Shown one piece after another: positions 6,923-15,437 of a DNA stretch of 64,000 bases; position 1 is the first letter of the stretch, and the number at the start of each line of letters is the position of its first letter. The notes below the pieces were generated by a model. The model was not told where the DNA came from. It saw nothing but the letters and a program-made list of their open reading frames with translations, and made no database searches. The translations under genes and the position numbers were made by a program. The stretch is taken from contig NZ_JAAAPJ010000014.1 in the NCBI RefSeq assembly GCF_009909145.1, positions 124,001 to 188,000 of the forward strand. Direction: 5' to 3'. Origin of the DNA: Corallococcus silvisoli. GTDB lineage: Bacteria > Myxococcota > Myxococcia > Myxococcales > Myxococcaceae.

Positions 6923-9900
6923 CTACTTGCGACCCAGCGCCTTCTTCACGAAGCCCCAGAAGCGGCCCGCGCGCTCCTTGAGGTCGGCGCCCCGGCGCTC
7001 CTCGGCGGCGCTGACCGCCTCCTTGCTCACCTGGAGCTGCTTCTGGAGCTCCTCCGGCGAGTAGCGCGTGGCGAGCGTCGCCTTCACCTCCTTGCGCGAC
7101 GAGTACTCACGCGCCTCCACGTGCAGCACGCATTCGGAGTCGAGCTTGAGCGTGACGGCGACGCGCACGGAGCCCTTGGGACCGCGCGGCAGTCCTTCCA
7201 TTCGCACGGTGCCCAGGTATTCGTTGGCGGAGATGTGGTTGTCCTCGCCCTGGAAGATGGACAGCTCCATCCGCTCTTCGTTGTCCTGCGAGGTGCTGAT
7301 GGCGAACGAGCGCTGCGTGGGCAACGGGCTGTTGCGCTCGATGACGCGCTTGAAGCCGCCACCGGGCATGGCCACGCCGATGGTCATGGGCAGCACGTCG
7401 ATGAGCACCACGCTGCTCACCTTGTCCACCGAGCCGGAGTACAGCGCCGCGCCCAGCGCCACGGCCTCGTCCGCGTTGACGCTCGCTTGCGCGTTCTTTC
7501 CGAAGAGGCCCTTGAGCTTGTCGCGCACCAGCGGCATGCGGCTCATACCGCCCACGAGGATGATGTCGTCCACGTCGGACGCGCGCAGCTTGGAGTCCAG
7601 GAGCACGTCCCGCACCACGTCGATGGTGCGGTTGAGCAGCGGATCGCAGATCTTCTCCAGGTCCTGGCGCGACAGCGTCACGCGCAGGTCCCGGGGGCGG
7701 CCCGCGTCGTCCATCATCAGCATGGGGATGTGGACCTCGAAGGTGCTGCGCTCGGACAGCCCCATCTTCGCGCGCTCGGCGGCGTCACCCACGCGCGACA
7801 GCGCGATGCCGTCCCCGTTGAACGCGATGCCCTCCTTCTCCTGGAAGCGCTCCAGGAGGAAGTCGACGATGAGGTTGTCGAAGTCGATACCGCCCAGGAA
7901 GATGTCGCCGCCGGTGCCCAGCACCTCGAAGACGTTCTTCTCGATGCGCAGGATGGTCGCGTCGAAGGTGCCGCCGCCCAGGTCGTAGACGAGCACCTTC
8001 TTGTTCAGCTCGCGGTTGAGGCCATACGCGAGCGCCGCCGACGTGGGCTCGTTGAGGATGCGCTCCACCTTGAGGCCGGCCATGTGGCCCGCCTTGCGGA
8101 CGGCTTCACGCTGGGGCTCGGAGTAGTAGGCCGGCACCGTCACCACGGCGCGCTCCACCTTCTGGTTGAGGTGGGTTTCGGCCATCTCCTTGCACTCGCG
8201 CAGGATGATGCCCTGCACCTCTTCCAGCGACAGCACGTCAGGGCCCAGGCGCACGGCGGCGCGACCGGCGGCGTCGGGGGTGATTTCGTAGTGGAAGCGC
8301 TCGCGCACCTGCTTCACCACGGCGCTGTCATAGGGCCGGCCCACCAGACGCTTCGCGCCGTAGATGGTGTGCGTGGGCCGGAGGACGAGCTGGTTCTTCG
8401 CGCGGTGGCTGACGAGCAGCTTGTTCTGCGCGTTCAGCGAGATGACGGACGGGATGGTGTTGTAACCCTCGCGCGAGCGCAGCACGACGGGCCGGCCGTT
8501 CGTGAGGAGCGCCACGCAGGAGTTGGTGGTGCCCAGGTCGATGCCAATCACGGGCCCCGTGCCGGACAACGCCTGCGGCGGCGTGAGGTAGATGGGGCGC
8601 GGCTGGCCATTGGCGTCCAGCGCGGGCGTGGCCACCTGGGGCGCGGCGGCGGGGGCCAGCATCGCGGGGGCGCTCGGCGCGGCGGGGGCGGCGGGGGCCT
8701 GGCGCACGGACGGAGGAAGCACCTCCGGACGCGCCTGCGGCGGTGGAGCGGCGGGCCTCGCGCTGGGACGTCCCGGCGAGGACGTGGGCTCGCGCATCAG
8801 CTCCAGCGGCCCGTCGTCGTCGAAGGACAGGTCCAGGTCGAACTCGGCGCTGCCGCCGGACGCGCGCGGCGCGGGGGGCGGCGGCTGCTGCGGGACGGCG
8901 CGGCCCCAGGAGGACGCGGGCTCCTGTGAAAGGTCTGGCGCGCCGGGGCGCCCGGAGGCCGAGCCCGGCTCGCGGCCCAGTCCCGGCGCGGCGGGGCGGT
9001 TGGCGAAGGAGCCGGGCTCCAGCGGCAGTTCGCCAGGAGCAGGGGCACGCGCGCCGGGGCGCCCGGCGGCGGAACCCGGCTCACGGCCCAGTCCCGGCGC
9101 GGCACGGCCTGAAGCGGATCCAGGCTCACGGCCCAGCCCCGGTGCAGCGGCACGACCTGAAGCGGAGCCGGGCTCGCGCCCCAGTCCCGGCGCGGCACGG
9201 CCAGACGCGGATCCAGGCTCGCGGCCCAACCCTGGTGCAGCAGCACGGCCAGACGCGGATCCAGGCTCGCGGCCCAGTCCCGGCGCGGCACGGCCAGACG
9301 CGGATCCAGGCTCGCGCCCCAACCCCGGCGCGGGACGACCCGGCGACGATGCGGGCTCGCGGCCCAGCGGACGGTGACGACCCGGCGACGACGCGGGCTC
9401 GCGCGCCAGCTCCAGCGGCCCGTCGTCATCCACCGACAGGTCCAGCTCGAACTCGGTGCTGCCACCGGAGGTCTGGGCAGGAGCGACGGGAGGCACCACC
9501 GCCATCACGGCGGGCGGCGGTGGGGCCGCTCGCGGCACGGACACCGGAGGCACTGGCGCGACTCGCGGCGGCGCGGGCTCGAAGGCGTCCGACATGTCCA
9601 GCTCGAATCCGCCGCCGTCACCGGACTCCGACGCGGATCCATCCTCCACCGAGAAGCCCATCTCGATGGGCACCTCGTCCAGCGACTCGCCCATCGCGAT
9701 GGGCGAGTCCGAGACCGGGACCTCGAACTCGAAGTCCAACCCAGGCAGCGGCTCGTCGTCGCCCGTCAGCACGCCCTGCACCGTGGGAGGCGGCGTGCCC
9801 GCGATGAGCTCATCCAGCGGGATGTCCACCTCGCTGGACGGATCCGTCAGCGGAATGCCCCCGTCATCGTCCGCGCCCCCCAGCGAGAACGGCTCGTCCA

Positions 9901-10531
9901 GGCCCCCCAGCGAGAACGGCTCATCCGCGGCGGGCTCGGGGCTCGCGGGCGCATCCAGGTCGTCGAAGAGCGAATCGAGCGCGACACCGCCCGGAGCCTG
10001 CGGGGCGGGGCGGACAGGCGCGGCGGCGGGAGGTGCCACGGCCACGGGACGCGCGGGCGCGGCCACGGGCGGCACGGCGACCGGACGCACGGGCGCGGCC
10101 ACGGGCGGCACGGCGACCGGACGCACGGGCGCGGCAATGGGCGCGACCACGGGAGCGATGGACGGCAGCGGCGCGGCCACCGGAGCGGCACCGCCCCCCG
10201 GCTTGCGCTGGAGCATCAGCTCCACCAGCGCGCGACTCGGCGTATCCAGCTCCTGGAACTGCAACCCCATCCCCGGAGGCCCCGCGGGGTCGTTCACTTC
10301 GCGCACCCAACGCACCGTGGCGGTGCCCTGGAGCACGCGCACGCCGTTGGCGATCTGCACCTCGAAGCGCACGGGCGTCCCCACCGGCTGCGGCGTGCGC
10401 GACCGGATGAACATGCCGCCCGGGCTGAGGTTGGTGGCGAACTCCTCGGTGAAGCTCCCCACGGACTCATGCTTGAGCTTCACCAACAGACCGACCGACT
10501 TGCGGTCCGAGGTACGCCGACCTTGATCCAT
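6923..10531 (-). CDS. PilZ-Hsp70 fusion protein with long repetitive linker
   Basis: 1202 residues. Residues 1-115 are a PilZ domain of the myxobacterial TIGR02266 type (RRTSDRKSVGLLVKLKH start, then NLSPGGMFIRS), a fold that often binds cyclic di-GMP; the RxxxR and [DN]xSxxG signature is partly present. Residues of about 115-650 are a disordered Pro/Ala/acidic linker with tandem repeats. From about residue 660 a full DnaK-type ATPase and substrate domain follows: GIDLGTTNS phosphate loop, YDLGGGTFD, VGGMSRMP, then a shortened C-terminal helical part. It likely acts in the cytosol as a specialised chaperone tied to a second-messenger or protein-docking input; that coupling is inference. It heads an operon with the FliB-like gene. 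Confidence 0.88.
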   Translation of the reverse strand: MDQGRRTSDRKSVGLLVKLKHESVGSFTEEFATNLSPGGMFIRSRTPQPVGTPVRFEVQIANGVRVLQGTATVRWVREVNDPAGPPGMGLQFQELDTPSRALVELMLQRKPGGGAAPVAAPLPSIAPVVAPIAAPVRPVAVPPVAAPVRPVAVPPVAAPARPVAVAPPAAAPVRPAPQAPGGVALDSLFDDLDAPASPEPAADEPFSLGGLDEPFSLGGADDDGGIPLTDPSSEVDIPLDELIAGTPPPTVQGVLTGDDEPLPGLDFEFEVPVSDSPIAMGESLDEVPIEMGFSVEDGSASESGDGGGFELDMSDAFEPAPPRVAPVPPVSVPRAAPPPPAVMAVVPPVAPAQTSGGSTEFELDLSVDDDGPLELAREPASSPGRHRPLGREPASSPGRPAPGLGREPGSASGRAAPGLGREPGSASGRAAAPGLGREPGSASGRAAPGLGREPGSASGRAAAPGLGREPGSASGRAAPGLGREPGSAAGRPGARAPAPGELPLEPGSFANRPAAPGLGREPGSASGRPGAPDLSQEPASSWGRAVPQQPPPPAPRASGGSAEFDLDLSFDDDGPLELMREPTSSPGRPSARPAAPPPQARPEVLPPSVRQAPAAPAAPSAPAMLAPAAAPQVATPALDANGQPRPIYLTPPQALSGTGPVIGIDLGTTNSCVALLTNGRPVVLRSREGYNTIPSVISLNAQNKLLVSHRAKNQLVLRPTHTIYGAKRLVGRPYDSAVVKQVRERFHYEITPDAAGRAAVRLGPDVLSLEEVQGIILRECKEMAETHLNQKVERAVVTVPAYYSEPQREAVRKAGHMAGLKVERILNEPTSAALAYGLNRELNKKVLVYDLGGGTFDATILRIEKNVFEVLGTGGDIFLGGIDFDNLIVDFLLERFQEKEGIAFNGDGIALSRVGDAAERAKMGLSERSTFEVHIPMLMMDDAGRPRDLRVTLSRQDLEKICDPLLNRTIDVVRDVLLDSKLRASDVDDIILVGGMSRMPLVRDKLKGLFGKNAQASVNADEAVALGAALYSGSVDKVSSVVLIDVLPMTIGVAMPGGGFKRVIERNSPLPTQRSFAISTSQDNEERMELSIFQGEDNHISANEYLGTVRMEGLPRGPKGSVRVAVTLKLDSECVLHVEAREYSSRKEVKATLATRYSPEELQKQLQVSKEAVSAAEERRGADLKERAGRFWGFVKKALGRK
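9060..9345 (-). repeat. Tandem 45/48-base coding repeats in the PilZ-Hsp70 linker
   Basis: About six units encode GREPGSASGRAA(A)PGL, alternating between 15 and 16 residues, so unit length alternates between 45 and 48 bases. On both sides (about 8785-8860 and 9370-9465) lies a diverged copy of an acidic block, DLS-x-DDDGPLEL-x-REP, showing that the linker grew by duplication. Confidence 0.85.
10055..10135 (-). repeat. 36-base tandem repeat in the PilZ-Hsp70 linker
   Basis: Two complete 36-base units starting at 10055 and 10091, with a third partial unit from 10127, encoding Pro/Val/Ala repeats (VAAPVRPVAVPP) just after the PilZ domain. Confidence 0.85.
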
Positions 10532-10709
10532 GGACCGGCACTGTCGCGGGCCAGGGCCATTCCCTCAAGGGGGTTCTGGGCCCTTGTCCGGCCGTCCGGT
10601 ATCCCAACGATACCTCCAGGTGCGCCTGCGACTTACCTGTATGTCCCAGCTATCCTGGGACTTCGTTTTCCTGGAGAAGGAGTCCGGGTTCACCGGACGG
10701 GAGTCCCCG

Positions 10710-11862
10710 ATGGAAGCGGTTCTCTCTCTCGCCCCGGTTCCCCTCCATGCGCGGTGGCTGGTGGACCGGCGGCACGACCTGCTCTCCACGGTAGGGGGCC
10801 TGGGCGCGAGCCTGGCGTTGATGGGGCTGCACCTGCTGGGTGGGGTGAGCGGGCCGCCGCTGTGGTGGGCCTGGGTGCTGTTGCTGGACGGGCCGCACCT
10901 GTTCGCCACGGTGTCGCGCACGTACCTGGACACGCGCGAGCGCAAGGCCCGGGCGCGGCTCCTGTGGGGCAGCCTGGGCTGGTTCGCGGCGGGGCCGGCG
11001 GTGTTCGCGGTGTCGATGCTGGCGGGGCAGCGCTGGCCGTTCGCGGTGTTCGTGACGCTGGCGGCGCTGTGGGCGTACTGGCACGTGGTGCGCCAGCACT
11101 ACGGCATCATGGTGCTCTACCAGCGCAAGGCCGGGGAGCGGGACGCGTGGGACCGGCGGCTGGACAGCGTGACGCTGTACGTGGGGTTGCTCGCGCCGTT
11201 CGTGGCGTTCGCGCTGACGCACCCGGGGGCAAGGCGACGGCTGGGGCTGATGGCGGACCCGACCTGGGAGGTCGTGGCCGCGCACGCGTGCTTCGCGGTC
11301 GTGCTCGGGGTGGTGGGCGTGCTCGCGGCGCGGCAGGTGTGGCGGTGGCGCCAGGGCCTGGGGGTGAACGGGCCCAAGCTGTTGATGCTGGGCGCGGCGC
11401 TGGGGCTGACGTCGCTGGTGTTCTGGCCGTCGGTGTCACGGCGGATGGACTTCCTGATGTTCACCGTGGCGGTGACGGCGTTCCACAACGTGCAGTAACG
11501 TGCAGTACCACGGCATCGTCTGGTTCTTTCACCGCAACCGCTACCACGCGGACGGCGTGGACCGGGCCGCGTTCGGATGGGCTCCGAAGGTGAGCCAGCG
11601 CTTCATCGTCTACGCGCTCTGTGGGCTCGCGTTCACGCTGGCGTACCGGACGCTGGGCTGCGGCATGGGCGTGCACCCGGGCTGCGGCGCGTTCGACGCG
11701 AAGGTGGCCCTGGGCCCCCACGGGCTCACGCTGCGCGACCTGATGGAGGGCTTCATCTGGGGCTTCGCGCTGCACCACTACTTCCTGGACCAGTACATCT
11801 GGCGCGTGCGCAGGGACCCGAGCCTGAACCAGGACCTCAAGCTGCTCACCGCGGCGGCGTGA
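10710..11862 (+). pseudogene. Polytopic membrane protein, frameshifted by a 10-bp duplication
   Basis: The first part (10710-11498) encodes about 262 residues with seven or so membrane helices and stops at TAA 11496. The second part continues from 11500 in the next frame with HGIVWFFHRNRYHADG and two more membrane segments, ending at 11862. Removing one copy of a 10-base tandem repeat at the junction restores FHNVQYHGIVWFF and a single protein of about 380 residues. ATG 10710 is chosen for the GGGAG site upstream; ATG 10641 is an alternative. I do not recognise the family; a conserved His-rich stretch (RQHYG, NVQYHG, HRNRYH) suggests a metal-binding or enzymatic membrane protein. It is either a true mutation, a phase-variable site or a sequence error. 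Confidence 0.75.
11488..11507 (+). repeat. 10-bp perfect tandem duplication causing a frameshift
   Basis: ACGTGCAGTA occurs twice in a row (11488-11497 and 11498-11507). One copy would leave the membrane-protein gene intact; two copies shift the frame by one and create a TAA stop. Confidence 0.9.
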
Positions 11863-11910
11863 CACCCGGGCCGCATGGTGTGTCGGACCTGTCCATATTA
11901 TCTGTACATC

Positions 11911-12300
11911 ATGGCCAGCAAACACCGGCGGCGGACGCCGCCCCGTCCCGCGACAGCGAGGCCCTCCTCTTCATCCAGGCCCACGTGGCCCCTCGCCGTT
12001 CAGCGCATCCCGCTCAGCGAAGCGCGCAGCCAGCTCAGCGCGCTCGTGCAGCGGGCGGCGACCCAGCGGCATGTCACCGCCATCACGGTGCACGACGAGT
12101 TGAAGGCGTACCTCATCGCGCCGGCGCGGTTGGAGGCCTTGCTGGAAGCGGAGCGCAAGGCGCGCCCCACACGAAAGCGCGAGTCGAGGCTTCGCGGCTC
12201 CCTTCGCATCACAGGTGACCTGGAAGCCCTGGATGAGAGCCCCAGCGAACAGCTCCAACGCTCGGTGCTGACGTCCACGGAGGCATTGGACCTTGAGTGA
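11911..12300 (+). CDS. Phd/YefM-family antitoxin
   Basis: 129 residues from ATG 11911. After a basic, disordered N-terminal extension of about 30 residues, residues 32-85 fit the Phd/YefM DNA-binding fold (IPLSEARSQLSALVQRA, then TVHDELKAYLIAP). The remaining C-terminal part, rich in Arg and Glu, would wrap and neutralise the toxin. Antitoxins of this family also repress their own operon. The stop overlaps the toxin start, as expected for a toxin-antitoxin pair. An in-frame GTG at 11875 is less likely because it adds a poorly matching extension. Confidence 0.8.
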   Translation: MASKHRRRTPPRPATARPSSSSRPTWPLAVQRIPLSEARSQLSALVQRAATQRHVTAITVHDELKAYLIAPARLEALLEAERKARPTRKRESRLRGSLRITGDLEALDESPSEQLQRSVLTSTEALDLE

Positions 12301-12709
12301 AGGCTACGTGCTCGACACGAATGCCCTGCTCTACTACGCGGGCGACCAGGTCCAGAAGCTCGGCCCCACGGCGAAGCGCGCGTTCTCGGCCTTCGAGCAG
12401 GGCCGTGGCTATCTGGTGGTGCCTGCCCCTGTCGTGCTGGAGACGTGGCTGCTCGCCCAAGGAGGGAAGCTGCGGTTCCCGACGACGCTCGACGCCTGGT
12501 GGTCCGACATCGACTGTCCGGAGCTGGTTCACGAGCCCATGAGTGAAGCGGATGTCCGGGAAGCGGCCCGGCTCGACTGGGAGCATCGGGACCTCTTCGA
12601 CCGGCTCATCGTGGCGGCGGCCCGCAGGCTCGGGCTGCCGCTGCTCACGCGTGACCGCGCCATCACCGACTGGGCGCAAGACACCGGAGGCATCGAGGTC
12701 GCGTGGTAG
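12293..12709 (+). CDS. PIN-domain (VapC-like) toxin
   Basis: 138 residues, a typical PIN length. The acidic residues of the RNase active site are visible: Asp8 in YVLDTNALL, a Glu in VVLETW near residue 49, and the DLFDRLI and LLTRDRAI motifs in the C-terminal half. The predicted activity is endoribonuclease, held off by the Phd-like protein encoded just before it. The start is TTG at 12293, overlapping the antitoxin stop by 8 bases; GTG 12308 is an alternative but would remove most of the first strand. Confidence 0.85.
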   Translation: MSEGYVLDTNALLYYAGDQVQKLGPTAKRAFSAFEQGRGYLVVPAPVVLETWLLAQGGKLRFPTTLDAWWSDIDCPELVHEPMSEADVREAARLDWEHRDLFDRLIVAAARRLGLPLLTRDRAITDWAQDTGGIEVAW

Positions 12710-12733
12710 CGCGGCCCCGATGCCCGCTTGGAA

Positions 12734-14134
12734 TCACGGCGCCACGAGCCGCAGGAACGCATCCTGGTTCCACGTGTCACCCGCCCCATCGCGCTGCCAG
12801 CCCGACACCAGCAACCCCGCCGTCGGCGGCGCCACCAGCGCCGTCGTCGCCAGCGAGCACGTGCCGCTGCCGCACGCCTCGGGCTCCAGCGTCTTCGTCC
12901 CCAGCAGCGCGCCGTCCGCCGCGTAGCGCGTCAGCGTGTTGCCGCACGCGGCCGCCACCGCGCCCGAGGACTCCACCGCCGCCACCGTGCCCACCGACGC
13001 CGTGCCGCACGAAGGCTGCTTCGCCCAGCGCTCCTCACCCGCCGCGCTCGCGGTGAGCACGAACGGCCCACCCCCATCCAGCGCCGCGCCGTTCCACACC
13101 AGCGGGCCCACGGCCTCTCCCGCGACGGCCACCGTGCCGTCCGCGCCCAGCGACACGGAGCCCACGCTCCCGTTCCCCCCCGGCACCTCGCGGCCCCACG
13201 TCAGCTTGCCGGCCGCGTCGAACGCCAGCACCACGAAGCCGCCCGCGCCTTCCGCGTCGAACGTGCGCCCGTCCACCGTCACCGGGCCCACCAGCCGCCC
13301 CGCGACCACCGACGTCCCCGTCGCCGACAGCGCCACCGCCGAGAGCCGCGAGCCGTCCCGCGCGCCGTCGAACGTCCGCGTCCAGCGCGCCGTGCCGTCC
13401 GCCGCGTAGCGCACCAACCGGGGCGTATGGGCCTCCGTCGTCCACTCCTCCCCCAGGGCCACCCCGCCGCCGGCCGCGTCCGCCGCCACCCCGTAGACCT
13501 TCTGACCCACGCGGCGCTGCCACTCGGGGGCGCCGGCCTGGGAGAACTTCACCAGGAAGCCGTCCTGCGCCTCTCCCAGTCCGAAGTCCGCCGAGTACAG
13601 GAACGCGTTGCCGGACAGGAACACCGCGCCGTCCGCCCCCGTGGAGGCGGCCACACGCAGGTCGGAGAAGCGGTTGCGCTCGAACTCCTTCGCCCACAGC
13701 TTCGTCCCGTCCGCCGTGTAGCGCGACAGCGTCAGCACGAGCCGCTCACCCTCCACCTGCGCCCGGTCTTCGTCCGAGCGCGGCGTGCCGGACGTCACCC
13801 ACAGCACATCCCCGCCCCGCCCCACCGCCAGCGCCGCCCCCGTGTCGTCCTGCGGACCTCCCAGCATGTGAGACCAGGGGCTCACCGCCGGGGCCGCGGG
13901 CGCGGGAGCCGCCGTCGTGGGGGGCTGGGTCCCAGCAGAGGGGGCCTGGGTCCCGGCGGAGGGGGCCGCCGCGTCGGGGGCCGGTGAGGGGACGGGATTC
14001 TGGACTTCCGCACGGGCCGTCCCATCCGCGCCTTCGTCGGCCGAGGCCCCCCCGCAGGCGGTACCGCCCAGCCCGAGGAGTCCCGCGCCCAGAAGTGCCC
14101 ACCCGCCCCAGATGACCCGTCGTGCTGAACGCAT
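12734..14134 (-). CDS. Secreted lipoprotein with beta-propeller-like repeats
   Basis: 466 residues from ATG 14134, chosen for GGGAG upstream and because a signal peptide with lipobox GGTAC (Cys27) follows directly. Residues of about 30-90 are a Pro/Ala/Thr linker with short repeats (PSAGTQ). The rest contains recurring units with RYAADGT, W-x-R/K and SGN/AGR turns, resembling PQQ-like or similar beta-propeller blades in outer-surface proteins. No catalytic motif is visible; it may bind ligand or carbohydrate at the cell surface. It is divergent from the moxR operon and convergent with the PIN toxin gene. Confidence 0.75.
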   Translation of the reverse strand: MRSARRVIWGGWALLGAGLLGLGGTACGGASADEGADGTARAEVQNPVPSPAPDAAAPSAGTQAPSAGTQPPTTAAPAPAAPAVSPWSHMLGGPQDDTGAALAVGRGGDVLWVTSGTPRSDEDRAQVEGERLVLTLSRYTADGTKLWAKEFERNRFSDLRVAASTGADGAVFLSGNAFLYSADFGLGEAQDGFLVKFSQAGAPEWQRRVGQKVYGVAADAAGGGVALGEEWTTEAHTPRLVRYAADGTARWTRTFDGARDGSRLSAVALSATGTSVVAGRLVGPVTVDGRTFDAEGAGGFVVLAFDAAGKLTWGREVPGGNGSVGSVSLGADGTVAVAGEAVGPLVWNGAALDGGGPFVLTASAAGEERWAKQPSCGTASVGTVAAVESSGAVAAACGNTLTRYAADGALLGTKTLEPEACGSGTCSLATTALVAPPTAGLLVSGWQRDGAGDTWNQDAFLRLVAP

Positions 14135-14279
14135 GCCGTGCTCCCATGCCTGCCCTGCTCCATCGCAGGTGCCTTGGGAACGTAAGCAGTGTGTCCACGG
14201 TGCGGCATTCCCCCCTCCCCCAGGGGACTCGAAACCGGCCGGGGGGCGGACGGGGGGACGGGCGCGGGGCCGGGGGGAC

Positions 14280-14359
14280 CCGTGCCTGTCGCCTCGGAAT
14301 ACACAGGGCACGGAACGGTTGCCACCCCACGCTCGGGCGCCGAGGCGACGGAAACCGTT
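14280..14359 (+). promoter_or_regulatory. Overlapping inverted repeats in front of moxR
   Basis: Three arms are present. CCGTGCCTGT (14280-14289) pairs with ACAGGGCACGG (14303-14313) with one bulge. GTCGCCTCGG (14288-14297) pairs perfectly with CCGAGGCGAC (14340-14349). AACGGTT (14314-14320) pairs with AACCGTT (14353-14359). The first two share bases, so they would form alternative structures. They could be operator sites or a structured leader of the moxR operon. Confidence 0.4.
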
Positions 14360-14396
14360 GGTCCGCCCCCCGCGCGCCGATTAAGAGAACCCTTCC

Positions 14397-15425
14397 ATGG
14401 AAAGCGCCGCCCCCGCCCCACTCCCCCCGTCCGACGCCACCCCCGAGGACCTGCGCGCCGTCGAGGAGCTTGCCCAGGCCCGCAGCGCCATCGTCGAGCA
14501 GATTGAAAAGCGCGTCGTCGGCCAGCGCGACGTGGTGGAGCACCTGCTGATTTCGCTCTTCAGCCGCGGCCACTGCCTCTTCGTGGGCGTCCCCGGGCTC
14601 GCCAAGACGCTGCTCATCTCCACGCTGGCGGACGTGCTCAACCTGTCCTTCAACCGCATCCAGTTCACGCCGGACCTGATGCCGTCGGACATCACCGGCA
14701 CGGACATCCTGGAAGAGGACAAGACCACCGGGCGCCGCTCCTTCCGCTTCATGCAGGGCCCCCTGTTCGCGAACATCATCCTCGCGGACGAGGTGAACCG
14801 CACGCCGCCCAAGACGCAGGCCGCGCTGCTCCAGGCGATGCAGGAGTACCGCGTCACCGCCGGCGGCCGGACGTACCCCCTGGAGCTGCCCTTCCTCGTC
14901 TTCGCGACGCAGAACCCCATTGAACAGGAGGGCACCTATCCCCTCCCCGAGGCGCAGCTGGACCGCTTCATGTTCCTGGTGGACGTGGGCTACCCCTCCG
15001 CCGAGGAGGAGGTGCAGATCGTCAAGAGCACCACCGCGGGCGCGCCTCCGAAGCTGGAGAAGATCCTCTCCCCCGAGCGCATCCTCGCGCTGCAGGAGCT
15101 GGTGCGCCGCGTGCCGGTGCCGGACCACGTGGTGCGCTACGCGGTGGAGCTGGTGCGCCACACGCGCCCCAAGGAGCCGGGCGTGCCGGACTTCGTGGCG
15201 AAGAACGTGTCGTGGGGCGCCGGCCCCCGCGCCAGCCAGTACCTGGTGCTCGCGGCCAAGGCGCGCGCCATCCTCAACGGCCGCTTCGTGGCCACGGTGG
15301 AGGACGTGCGGGCGCTGGCGCGGCCCGTGCTGCGCCACCGCGTGCTGCCCAACTTCACCGCGGAGAGCGACGGCATCACGTCGGTGAAGCTCATCGACCA
15401 GCTCCTCACGGTGGTGAAGGGCTAG
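14397..15425 (+). CDS. MoxR-family AAA+ ATPase
   Basis: 342 residues, the usual family length. Walker A is GVPGLAKT at residues 64-71, Walker B is IILADEVNRTPPKTQ, and sensor 1 is VFATQNPIEQEGTYPLPEAQLDRF, a MoxR hallmark. MoxR proteins are chaperone-like ATPases that work with DUF58 and von Willebrand factor A proteins, exactly the genes that follow. The protein is cytosolic. The next gene starts 12 bases after the stop. An upstream region with inverted repeats may control the operon. Confidence 0.95.
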   Translation: MESAAPAPLPPSDATPEDLRAVEELAQARSAIVEQIEKRVVGQRDVVEHLLISLFSRGHCLFVGVPGLAKTLLISTLADVLNLSFNRIQFTPDLMPSDITGTDILEEDKTTGRRSFRFMQGPLFANIILADEVNRTPPKTQAALLQAMQEYRVTAGGRTYPLELPFLVFATQNPIEQEGTYPLPEAQLDRFMFLVDVGYPSAEEEVQIVKSTTAGAPPKLEKILSPERILALQELVRRVPVPDHVVRYAVELVRHTRPKEPGVPDFVAKNVSWGAGPRASQYLVLAAKARAILNGRFVATVEDVRALARPVLRHRVLPNFTAESDGITSVKLIDQLLTVVKG

Positions 15426-15437
15426 TCCCGTCCCCCC

